Shown here piece by piece: positions 52,177 through 60,109 of a stretch of 64,000 nucleotides of DNA (position 1 is its first letter; each line of letters opens with the position of its first letter). The DNA comes from Desulforhabdus amnigena (lineage in GTDB: Bacteria; Desulfobacterota; Syntrophobacteria; Syntrophobacterales; Syntrophobacteraceae). The translations under genes and the position numbers were made by a program. Under the pieces are notes generated by a model. It was not told where the DNA came from, searched no databases, and was given only the letters and a program-made list of their open reading frames with translations. Location of the stretch: the NCBI RefSeq assembly GCF_027925305.1, contig NZ_BSDR01000001.1:461001-525000 (forward strand), given 5' to 3'.

Positions 52177-52758
52177 TCAACAAAACTTGGCAGTCAACTC
52201 GGCCCAATCCTCGGGAGTATTCACGTTCAGAAAACTGCTTCCCTCAGCATCAACGATCCGCCACTGTTCTTCTCCGATAGTCTTCAGTCTCAGCTTTTCA
52301 AAGATGGCCGTCACGCTGCGTTCACCACTTTTCAAGACGCTGGCAATTGCTGGTATACATCGCCGATTGTACAACGCCAAAAGCGGTTCGAATAGCTTCC
52401 CATGAACAGGAATCACCAAATCCGCGTCCCTGGTCGAATCAAGCATCATTCGGAAAAGCTCTGGAACAAAGAAGGGCATGTCCGCAGCCTTGATGAATAC
52501 CCATTCGTGGGGGCTTGAAATGAGCGCTGTCTGGATGCCGCCGATGGGACCCTGGTGGGGAATCAGATCTCGGATCAACGTGGCTTGCAGATCGAGATAG
52601 GGCTCAAGGTCATTCGCCACCACGAAAACAGGATCACAATGAACACATATACCCTCAAGAGAGTGATTTATCAAGCGTTTTCCACGAAAGACCTCGACCG
52701 CCTTGTTTCTACCAAAGCGGCTACTCCTTCCTCCGGCAAGTATCGCTCCCGTAACCAA
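52177..52758 (-). CDS. mobA: molybdenum cofactor guanylyltransferase
   Basis: A 193-residue nucleotidyltransferase. It begins GAILAGGRSSRFGRNKAVEV (the LAGGxSxRxGxxK motif), with the metal Asp in FIKAADMPFF and DLIPHQGPIGGIQTAL conserved in MobA. It attaches GMP to Mo-molybdopterin to make the bis-MGD cofactor of the several DMSO-reductase-family enzymes in this region. The TTG start has GGAGG 8 bases upstream. Its place beside the TetR gene suggests that cofactor supply is regulated with the enzymes. Confidence 0.9.
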   Translation of the reverse strand: MVTGAILAGGRSSRFGRNKAVEVFRGKRLINHSLEGICVHCDPVFVVANDLEPYLDLQATLIRDLIPHQGPIGGIQTALISSPHEWVFIKAADMPFFVPELFRMMLDSTRDADLVIPVHGKLFEPLLALYNRRCIPAIASVLKSGERSVTAIFEKLRLKTIGEEQWRIVDAEGSSFLNVNTPEDWAELTAKFC

Positions 52759-52799
52759 TCAGGCATCCTCCGATCAAATGTGGATATCAATTTGCCCGG

Positions 52800-53285
52800 A
52801 ACGCTCCAAACCCACTTTCACATTTTGAATGCGCAGCACAGAACAATCCTTCTCGCTTTAAGGCGGATAACAGACATCGATTGTCCGACTTGCACATTGC
52901 CTTCCGCAGATCTCCTGATTTTCAGCGATTGATGAAATCAGGCTCTTGAATGAGAGGGCGTAAAAGCGAAACGTAATCCGCCAGTCCCTCCCTGATGATT
53001 TTCTCAGCCACCTGCCATGATCGAATTCCACCCCCCAGCATCATTTGATAAGGACAGGGAAACGATTTCCTACACCTTCCCGGATACGCCGCAAGACTTC
53101 CATGACAATCCTTGCCCGGTTTGCGATGTTTCCCCCGTAGTCATCTTCTCGCCTGTTGTAGCAAGGAGAAAGAAGCCGGCTTAGCCAATAGCCGTGAGCG
53201 ACATGGAATTGGATTCCGTCGAAACCTGCTTTCTTTGCCTGAATTGCCCCTTGTGTGAAGTGATCGATGGTTTTCGAATCTGCTC
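52800..53285 (-). pseudogene. decayed Old Yellow Enzyme-family flavoprotein
   Basis: From about 53285 a frame reads DHFTQGAIQAKKAGFDGIQF, HVAHGYWLSRLLSPCYNRRE, then DDYGGNIANRARIVMEVLRR, the conserved middle of OYE/2,4-dienoyl-CoA reductase-like TIM barrels, ending at a stop after FPVLIK. After a gap, another frame reads GGIRSWQVAEKIIREGLADY, then RPLIQEPDFINR, and a TGA replaces the usual Trp of 'NRWxSGDL'; the frame then continues KSGDLRKAMCKSDNRCL, the Cys-rich region. The N-terminal third is missing and there is an internal deletion and stops. It lies between MobA and the FadL-like gene. Confidence 0.75.
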
Positions 53286-53466
53286 AAGGATCATGGCTCG
53301 GCATTGGATGCCTTGCATATTGTCCAGGGCGGAAGGTCCCAAGCTTCGGCGGTTTTGAATGAGTACTGGAGGTGGCGGGAGCCATCCCCGCCGCTGCAGG
53401 GGGAGGCTTTGACCTGCAGCGGCAGAGATTGATAGATCTAGTCATTTGGTCCGGCCACAGTGACCC

Positions 53467-54732
53467 CTAAAATCGAAAGATTATCCCTGTATCGAAAGTA
53501 TTGCCGCTCACCTCGGTTTGCAGGGTGACTGGTTGTCCAGTAAGATCCGTGCCCGTTGACGTCAAGGTATTTTGGAAGGAATGCTCATATCCAATATTAA
53601 CCACCAGGTTTGGAGTCAATTCATAGCTGGCGCCGAATGTCAGCTGGTGCTCCAGGATGGTGGCAAAACCTATAGTCCTGTAGGTTTCGTAGTAATAAGT
53701 GGGCAGAGAGTGGCCCTCCAGCTTTGATATACCAGTGCCATTGAAACCGTGGTGGCCATCCAGGGGGCTCTTGCCGTAATTGTAACCTGCTCTGAGAGCC
53801 ACTTTGGAGATTGGCTTGTACTGCAGACCGAGCGCAAACACCCACTGGTTGTCATAATCAAGGTCATCATAGCCGTTGGCGTTTGCCCAGTTTAGCCACT
53901 TGACATCACCCTCGACCACCAGCTTGTCAGCCTGCACGTGATAGGCCGCACCGAAACCGATTTGCTGGGGAGCTTGGACTTTCTGGGAGTCCAGATTTCC
54001 ATCGTGGTCGATATCCACGACATTATCATGTGTCACATTCTGTGGGGAAATGTAGGTCAAACCGAGAGAGATATTGTCTGTAGGCTTGTAGAGGGTCCCT
54101 AATTGAACACCCCATCCGAAATCGTAAGAGGATCCGTGCCTGAGATCGAGGGTTTCATAGTCTAGGTGAAAGGCGAGACCAAATGACAAGCAATCAGAGG
54201 GTTCAAAAGCGATGGCTGGGGCAGTTTTGACGGTCTGCAGGTTGGTGTATTCGCCAGCAATGAGGGGTACTTCGGGGGCGAAAAAATTGGGCTGGTCCAA
54301 AGCCGTACCTCGAAAATCAGCGCCCAGGCCGGATACCCCATAGGCTGCCAAGCCGAGTCGCCATAACGGCATCGCTTTGTTTAGTGGTATCGATACCCCG
54401 ATGGCGGGAATCTCAAAGACATTGTTATTGGCGTTCGCTTCGATCGTTCCTCCAACACCCGGCCCCGTCACTTTGGATTGGATGTCGGGCACTAGGAAAG
54501 AGACGGCGAAATCAGCCTGCGAACCCGGGCAGTAGAGGCCGAAACACATGGCGGCGGGATTGCTGAAAACAGCGCTGATTGCATCCATTGGGTAGGCGAC
54601 GCCAACACCGCCCATCGATCTGGCAACGGGTCCAATGCCTATGAGTTGGTTGCCATTCACCGCTGCCACGCTAAGGCCAGGCAGCATCACGATCAGGCAT
54701 ATTGTTGCCAGGGTTCTGAATACTCTCTTCAT
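53467..54732 (-). CDS. OmpP1/FadL-family outer-membrane transporter
   Basis: About 421 residues. Signal peptide MKRVFRTLATICLIVMLPGL with cleavage near SVA-AV. The mature start contains IGPVARSMGGVGVAYPMDAI and VFSNPAAMCF, the FadL plug/NPA region. The rest alternates amphipathic beta strands and ends in GIIFRF with a terminal Phe, as outer-membrane beta-barrels do. The family imports hydrophobic compounds such as fatty acids or aromatics. The ATG at 54732 has GAGGAGAGG upstream. It is divergent from the CoA-transferase operon and may feed it. A palindromic operator lies about 530 bases upstream. Confidence 0.88.
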   Translation of the reverse strand: MKRVFRTLATICLIVMLPGLSVAAVNGNQLIGIGPVARSMGGVGVAYPMDAISAVFSNPAAMCFGLYCPGSQADFAVSFLVPDIQSKVTGPGVGGTIEANANNNVFEIPAIGVSIPLNKAMPLWRLGLAAYGVSGLGADFRGTALDQPNFFAPEVPLIAGEYTNLQTVKTAPAIAFEPSDCLSFGLAFHLDYETLDLRHGSSYDFGWGVQLGTLYKPTDNISLGLTYISPQNVTHDNVVDIDHDGNLDSQKVQAPQQIGFGAAYHVQADKLVVEGDVKWLNWANANGYDDLDYDNQWVFALGLQYKPISKVALRAGYNYGKSPLDGHHGFNGTGISKLEGHSLPTYYYETYRTIGFATILEHQLTFGASYELTPNLVVNIGYEHSFQNTLTSTGTDLTGQPVTLQTEVSGNTFDTGIIFRF

Positions 54733-55259
54733 AAGTACCTCTCCTCTCTTTCTTTGGCCTGTCGCTAGACACGCGGGTTTTGGAAATTCTTGCTCTCCAT
54801 CTTCACTCACCCCGATTAGGAACCGCAACATTCGATGGTGAATGAAACACTATTGTTCATGCAGCCGGAAGCAGTTGGTTCGTTCGCTTCTTTACGCAGC
54901 GCTCCTATCAGTTCTTTGGCCTTGCCCGCGGTATCCAGGCCGCGCCGCCCATAGTGCGCCACGGTTTTCGTTCTGGAGGCATTTCAAGGGAAATGAGCTG
55001 GGTCTTGGTCTTTCCAGACGTAAACTCTGAAAACCCAAACCCAGCTCTTCGATCTGCCTCACCTACGAAACATCTGCTGAATATCAGCCATAGAAATCCA
55101 GCGTCCTTGGGTACCGTACCCGAGGCAAGCTTTTTCACTGGGGAGAATTAGGGGAATTGTCAGCTAAATCGGTTATCAGCTCGAACATGAGACAACAGCT
55201 CTCCCGGAGAACCCAGCTTCGGGGTTATCTGATCACGACCGATGGTTTCCAATTGGTTT
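54733..55259. other. non-coding region between the FadL-like gene and operator
   Basis: About 530 bases. Open frames on both strands (for example plus 54954-55151) are short, mutually overlapping and without ribosome-binding sites. I see no gene, though a decayed one cannot be excluded. Confidence 0.35.
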
Positions 55260-55271
55260 CACTATATAGTG
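55260..55271. promoter_or_regulatory. operator-like palindrome CACTATATAGTG
   Basis: A perfect 12-base palindrome, CACTATATAGTG, of the same form as the cores at 14701, 51102 and 55510. A TATATA that could act as a -10 in either direction is included. It may regulate the FadL-like gene or the divergent operon. No good -35 is visible. Confidence 0.45.
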
Positions 55272-55476
55272 GCACCATTTAGGAGCAATGCTAAGTGCGC
55301 TTCAGATTCTTTGTCAAGCCTTTTTTTCAGTTTTTTTTCTTCAAGCCGGAGCACCTGTTTTGGCCACTCTGTTGGTCAACGCTACTCAACAAACAAACCC
55401 TCAGACCAGACGAATCCAGGCCAAATCGAACGGTCTGATCCACCCTCCAGCGTTCAAAAGCCCTGAAAGAAATGGC

Positions 55477-55523
55477 TTGACAAACAAATTGGTGTGTCTT
55501 TAATATTGACACCATATGGTGTC
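55477..55523 (+). promoter_or_regulatory. promoter and 16-bp palindromic operator upstream of the CoA-transferase operon
   Basis: TTGACA at 55477-55482, a 17-base spacer and TTAATA at 55500-55505 form a sigma-70 promoter. GACACCATATGGTGTC, a perfect 16-base palindrome, starts 2 bases later at 55508. The core CACCATATGGTG differs only in the centre from CACCAAGTGGTG at 14701. The transcript would have a leader of about 520 bases containing two short frames before the CoA-transferase. Confidence 0.65.
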
Positions 55524-55698
55524 ACTCTTTGGAAATAATTGTCTTCCCTGTTACCCACTGTTGTTGATGACGCCTACTGCAAAGCTGGCACTGTTGAGAC
55601 ACCAAAGGAAACTGATCGGTCAAGGTGCTTGGGTTCTGACATGCTCTTGCCCTGGCCGGTTGCCTGTGTGCAAGAGCGAGAGGGGGAGAGCGAAGGCT

Positions 55699-55776
55699 AT
55701 GAAGATTCAATACTGCAACAAGCACGGGAAGTATCTGAGCGTCCATCACTGCGAATTTTCCAATGGAGGACCGTGA
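55699..55776 (+). CDS. possible 25-residue Cys/His peptide
   Basis: ATG at 55699 with AAGG close upstream; the product has a C-N-K-H followed nine residues on by H-H-C, which could bind zinc. It lies in the leader of the CoA-transferase transcript. Short, without homologues I know, so weak. Confidence 0.2.
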   Translation: MKIQYCNKHGKYLSVHHCEFSNGGP

Positions 55777-55854
55777 ACGACCAAAGCAGGAAGTCTACGG
55801 TGTCATTAAACCTTTCCACTGCAGCTTGATCGTTACCAATTCAAAACAGGGATG

Positions 55855-55989
55855 TTGAGGACACAGAAGGATGCAGCTAAAAAGAAGACCAGATCGTTTC
55901 TTCAGTATGAAGCGAATTCGTTGCACGTCTTCTGCCGCCTGCGTGTGCTCGTGGGTAAGCCAATGGCAACAGCCGCCTCCAAACCTTGA
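55855..55989 (+). CDS. second NxLHxxCRLR-type small protein or remnant
   Basis: A TTG-initiated frame of 44 residues containing SFLQYEANSLHVFCRLRVLV, then GKPMATAASKP. It matches the core of the 48-residue protein at 39326-39472 (HWGNALHLYCRLRPLLGK). It lacks a good ribosome-binding site and ends earlier, so it may be a decayed copy. It lies 45 bases before the CoA-transferase gene and in the same transcript. Confidence 0.4.
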   Translation: MRTQKDAAKKKTRSFLQYEANSLHVFCRLRVLVGKPMATAASKP

Positions 55990-56034
55990 GAGCGCTGCCT
56001 CTTGTACCGCGTTATCTATTAAAGGGAACCGAAA

Positions 56035-57384
56035 ATGGCGAATAATTATCTGATTGAATATAAACAAAAACTTGTATCTGCAGCGGAAGCGGTAAAAGTG
56101 GTTCGTTCGGGGGATTGGGTGGCGTACGGGCATTTCGCCATGGCGCCGAAACTCCTGGATCAAGCGCTCGCCCACAGAAAAGACGAGCTTAGGGATGTGA
56201 AGGTAAGGTGCGTTAGCCCAATGCACATGGTGGAAGTGGCGCAAATAGACCCCAAGTATGAACACTTTATCTATCACAGCTCATTTCTTGGCCCTTATGA
56301 CCGGAAACTGGGCGACCGGTGCATGCATATACCAGGATTGTATCGAACGGCTGCTGCTACCATTCGTGAAGAGCATGCGCCTCACGTCAATACTGTCTTT
56401 CTGAAGACCACTCCCATGGATGATCATGGCTTTTTCAACTTCGGCACTTCCTGCTCGTACCAACGGGCTTTGTGTGACAGGGCTGACCATATCGTGGTGG
56501 AAGTCAACAATAAGGTCCCGGTTTGTCTGGGGGGAGAGCAGGAAAATGTTCATATTTCTGAAGTCACTCACATTGTAGAGTCGGATGATTATCCGATGCC
56601 GGTTTTACAGCAGGATACCTGCGCAACGGACGTTCATAAAAACATCGCAAGGTATGTTGTGGAGAAACTGGAAGACGGTTGCACGCTGCAATTGGGAATA
56701 GGTGGTCTGGCCAATTATATTGGTAAGATGATAGCGGATTCCGATCTCAAAAACCTTGGTGTTCATAGCGAGATGATGTGCGATGCCTTTGTCGATCTTT
56801 TCGAGAAAGGGAAAATTACCGGGAGCCAAAAAAGCAGACACAAATATAAGATGGTCTATACCTTCGCCCTCGGCTCTCAGCGTCTTTATGATTTCCTGGA
56901 TCGAAATCCGGCCTGTGCCATTTATCCTGCAGATATCACAAACGATCCTGAAAGGATCGGCCTGAATCACAGGCAGGTTGCAATCAATAATGCTCTGATG
57001 GTCGACATTTATGGGCAGGTGTGTTCCGAGTCCGTTGATTTTAGGCAGATTTCCGGGACGGGGGGGCAACTTGATTTCACCTACGGAGCGCAGCTGTCTA
57101 AGGGTGGTAAATCCTTTATCTGTATGCCTTCCACACAAAGGATGAAAGATGGGACTGTAGTATCGAGAATTACTCCATTTATTACTAGAGGAAACATTGT
57201 CACAGCCCCTAGAACACTCCCCATGTATATTGTAACTGAATACGGAAGGGCAAATATTATGGGTAAATCGGTATGGAAACGTGCGGAGATGCTAATAAAT
57301 ATCGCTCATCCCGACTTCAGAAGCAAACTCATAGAAGAAGCCGATAAGCAAAAGATATGGACAAGGACTAATAGAATCTTATAG
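56035..57384 (+). CDS. acetyl-CoA hydrolase/4-hydroxybutyrate-type CoA-transferase
   Basis: A 449-residue class I CoA-transferase. The N-terminal domain has HFAMAPKLLDQAL; the middle contains LQLGIGGLANYIGK; the catalytic Glu is in VCSESVDFRQISGTGGQLDF. This pattern groups it with butyryl-CoA:acetate and 4-hydroxybutyrate CoA-transferases. It would activate an acid with the CoA of another acyl-CoA, saving ATP. It starts the beta-oxidation operon together with acyl-CoA dehydrogenase, thiolase and the FadB-like enzyme, so a butyrate-like substrate is likely. Confidence 0.9.
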   Translation: MANNYLIEYKQKLVSAAEAVKVVRSGDWVAYGHFAMAPKLLDQALAHRKDELRDVKVRCVSPMHMVEVAQIDPKYEHFIYHSSFLGPYDRKLGDRCMHIPGLYRTAAATIREEHAPHVNTVFLKTTPMDDHGFFNFGTSCSYQRALCDRADHIVVEVNNKVPVCLGGEQENVHISEVTHIVESDDYPMPVLQQDTCATDVHKNIARYVVEKLEDGCTLQLGIGGLANYIGKMIADSDLKNLGVHSEMMCDAFVDLFEKGKITGSQKSRHKYKMVYTFALGSQRLYDFLDRNPACAIYPADITNDPERIGLNHRQVAINNALMVDIYGQVCSESVDFRQISGTGGQLDFTYGAQLSKGGKSFICMPSTQRMKDGTVVSRITPFITRGNIVTAPRTLPMYIVTEYGRANIMGKSVWKRAEMLINIAHPDFRSKLIEEADKQKIWTRTNRIL

Positions 57385-57565
57385 CCAGCCTTGGAAAACC
57401 ACAATAATACGGAAATCGCTTTAAGGAATGCAGTAAAAATGCATCCCCATCATACTCTTTCCTTCGAAGATAAAGATGTTTGATTGTTGGTGATGATAAG
57501 TTGTGTTTTGGCCTCATGGATTGCACCCGGTGTGCATTCCTTTGAAAAACATTTAAAAGGAGAAA

Positions 57566-58717
57566 ATGATGGATTTCGAACTCCCCGAGGAACTAAGGAT
57601 ACTCAAACAAGAAGCCTACAAATTTGCAGTACGTGAATTCGGTCCCATTGCACAGGAATGCGACCGCGAAGAAAAGTATCCGAAAGATGTATGGAAGAAT
57701 GCCTGCGAATACGGGCTCATCGGAGCCTGGATTCCCGAGGAATATGGCGGGACCGGCGCAGGGTTTCTCGCCCATGCGCTCATCACCGAGCAGTTCGCTC
57801 GGGTGGATCTTGGCATCAGTCTGATCGCCGCAGCGGTCTTCGGCTCCGAGAACATCTATCTTCATGGCTCGGAAGAACAGAAGCAAGCTTACCTTCCCAG
57901 GCTGGTAGCAGGTGAGATCATCTTTGCCGGGGCCTACACCGAGCCCAATGCCGGAACCGATGTGGCAGGGATCAGGACCCGCGCCGTACGGGACGGAAAC
58001 GAATACGTGCTCAACGGCTCCAAGATGTTCATCACCAACGGCACGATTTGCGATTACATGGTGGTTCTTTGCATCACCAATCCCGATGCTCCCCGCCACA
58101 ACCGCTTGAGCCTCCTCATTGTCGATGGCACTCTTCCGGGCATCACCCGCAACAAGATCCATGGGAAAATGGGGATTCGTGCAAGCGACACGGCCGAGAT
58201 CAGCTTCGAAGACGTGCGGGTTCCCGCCTCAAGTCTGATCGGAGAAGAAGGCAAGGGTTTTTACTACCTGATGGATTTCTTCAACACAACCCGCACCATG
58301 GTAGCAGCCCAGGGGGTGGGGCTCGCTCAGGGGGCTTTGGATAAGGCTGCTCGCTACGTACAGGAGCGCATGGCCTTCGGGCAGCCCCTTGCCAAGCTCC
58401 AGGGGGTGCAGATGCAGCTTGGTGAGATGGCAACCCGAGTCGAGCTTGCGCGCCAGTTGACCTACAAAGCCGCCTGGCAGCTCGACCACGGAAAGATCGA
58501 TCCCAAGCTGAGCGCCATGGCCAAGTTCTATGCCGGGGAGACGGCCGTATGGGTGGCTGACAAGGCCCTGCAGCTCCACGGAGGCTACGGGTATATCGAT
58601 GAATACGATGTGCAGCGCTTCTACCGGGATGCCAAGATCCTCGATATCTACGAGGGAACCAAGGAAGCGGAGAAGCTCACCATTGCCAAATGCGTCCTCG
58701 CTGAATGTGCCAAATAG
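57566..58717 (+). CDS. acyl-CoA dehydrogenase, short-chain type
   Basis: A 383-residue acyl-CoA dehydrogenase. The FAD/substrate loops AYTEPNAGTDVAGIRT and MFITNG are clear, and the catalytic base Glu is in LDIYEGTKEAEKL near the C terminus (E in the YEGT motif). RMAFGQPLAKLQ and QLHGGYGY are also conserved. It oxidises an acyl-CoA to the 2-enoyl-CoA, passing electrons to ETF. AAAGGAG precedes ATG. A TGCAC/GTGCA inverted repeat lies in the 180-base gap upstream. Confidence 0.94.
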   Translation: MMDFELPEELRILKQEAYKFAVREFGPIAQECDREEKYPKDVWKNACEYGLIGAWIPEEYGGTGAGFLAHALITEQFARVDLGISLIAAAVFGSENIYLHGSEEQKQAYLPRLVAGEIIFAGAYTEPNAGTDVAGIRTRAVRDGNEYVLNGSKMFITNGTICDYMVVLCITNPDAPRHNRLSLLIVDGTLPGITRNKIHGKMGIRASDTAEISFEDVRVPASSLIGEEGKGFYYLMDFFNTTRTMVAAQGVGLAQGALDKAARYVQERMAFGQPLAKLQGVQMQLGEMATRVELARQLTYKAAWQLDHGKIDPKLSAMAKFYAGETAVWVADKALQLHGGYGYIDEYDVQRFYRDAKILDIYEGTKEAEKLTIAKCVLAECAK

Positions 58718-58750
58718 ATCAGTGATCGACGTGGAAAGGGAGGAAAAAGA

Positions 58751-60001
58751 ATGAAAGACGTTGTTATCGTTTCAGCCTGCCGCACGGCCATTGGTAGTTT
58801 CGGTGGAACTCTGCGCGATCTCAATGCAGCCACGCTTGCGAGTGTGACCATGAAAGAGGCGGTCAAGAGGGCCGGCATTGATCCTGCCTTGATCGATGAT
58901 GTCCGCTACGGATGCTGCCTCGAGCCCGAAGACAGCATGAACGTGGCCCGTGTAGGGGCACTTATGGCCGGCATTCCGGAAACAGTTCCCGCTGCAACGG
59001 TGAACCGGGTCTGCATCTCGGGAATGGAAGCCGTTCTTTCTGGAACGGCCATGATACAGGCGGGAGTGGCCGATGTGATTCTGGCTGGAGGCGTCGAGCA
59101 CATGTCGGGGACTCCTTACACTATACCTAAAGCCCGCTGGGGGTGCCGTATGCAGGACCAGATGCTGGTGGATGCCATGATGCACGGGCTGCATTGCGGA
59201 TCGCATCTTCTGCCCTTTTCCCCCGATGCCCCTCTCGATACCGGGCAGGCGCCTGCGAGCCTTTTCATTGGCAAGCCCTATATCATGGGCCACACGGCTG
59301 AATTTGTAGCCCAGAAGCTTGGCATCAGCCGGGAGGAAATGGATGAAGTGGCTCTGAGAAGCCATAACAGCACGGAGCGGGCCACCGTTGAGGGTTCTTT
59401 CAAAGAGGAAATCGTTGCCATCGAAGTCCCTCAGCCCAAGAAATCTCCGCTCATTTTTGAGAAAGACGAGCACTTCCGGCCCGGCTTGACCATGGAACAG
59501 CTGCAAAAGCTCGCGCCCGCCTTCGTTCCAAAAGGGGGAAAGGTGACGGCCGGCAACGCGAGTGGCGTTAATGACGGCTCTTCCGGGATGGTCATCATGT
59601 CGGCGGAAAAGGCAAAGGAGCTCAACATCGCTCCCATTGCACGAATCAAGGCTATGGGAAGAGGCGCCTGCCATCCAGCCGTCATGGGTCTTTCCCCGGT
59701 GCCGGCCGTAAAAGATCTGATGAAAAGAAGCGGTCTCCAGATTGCAGATTTCGACCTCATCGAGGTGAACGAAGCCTTCGCCGCTCAGTACATCGCCTGC
59801 GAGCGCGAGCTCGGCCTCAATCGGCAAATCACCAATGTAAACGGCTCGGGCATCGGGCTGGGGCATCCGGTAGGATCTACCGGCTGCCGCATTATGGTGA
59901 CCTTGATCCATGCCATGAAAAAACGGGGCAACACCCTCGGGCTTGCAACGCTCTGCGGCGGTGGAGGGGTGGCCATGGCCTGTGCTCTGGAGATGTTCTG
60001 A
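58751..60001 (+). CDS. acetyl-CoA C-acyltransferase (thiolase)
   Basis: A 416-residue thiolase. The acyl-accepting Cys is in NRVCISGMEAV near 92, the His in GSGIGLGHPVGSTGCR, and the second Cys in LCGGGGVAMA near the C terminus. The family cleaves 3-ketoacyl-CoA with CoA, or condenses acetyl-CoA. It is a little longer than the typical 390-395 residues. It follows the acyl-CoA dehydrogenase by 33 bases. AGGGAGGAAAAAG precedes ATG. With the FadB-like enzyme it completes beta-oxidation of a four-carbon unit. Confidence 0.94.
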   Translation: MKDVVIVSACRTAIGSFGGTLRDLNAATLASVTMKEAVKRAGIDPALIDDVRYGCCLEPEDSMNVARVGALMAGIPETVPAATVNRVCISGMEAVLSGTAMIQAGVADVILAGGVEHMSGTPYTIPKARWGCRMQDQMLVDAMMHGLHCGSHLLPFSPDAPLDTGQAPASLFIGKPYIMGHTAEFVAQKLGISREEMDEVALRSHNSTERATVEGSFKEEIVAIEVPQPKKSPLIFEKDEHFRPGLTMEQLQKLAPAFVPKGGKVTAGNASGVNDGSSGMVIMSAEKAKELNIAPIARIKAMGRGACHPAVMGLSPVPAVKDLMKRSGLQIADFDLIEVNEAFAAQYIACERELGLNRQITNVNGSGIGLGHPVGSTGCRIMVTLIHAMKKRGNTLGLATLCGGGGVAMACALEMF

Positions 60002-60109
60002 GGAAGGACGAATGAGGAATGGTGTGTGATGAGTGAACAGTGTTGAATGAAGCATTTATTCATCACTCATCATTTCTAGAGAGGTTGGCTTCATATCGGG
60101 AGACCTGGG

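Noticed and set aside
54842-55151. Overlapping short frames upstream of the FadL-like gene
   Set aside because: Several frames on both strands overlap each other, with no ribosome-binding site or domain.
57532-57546. TGCAC/GTGCA inverted repeat as a fifth member of the operator family
   Set aside because: Its half-sites and spacing differ from CACYA-N2-TRGTG, and there is no promoter upstream of it.
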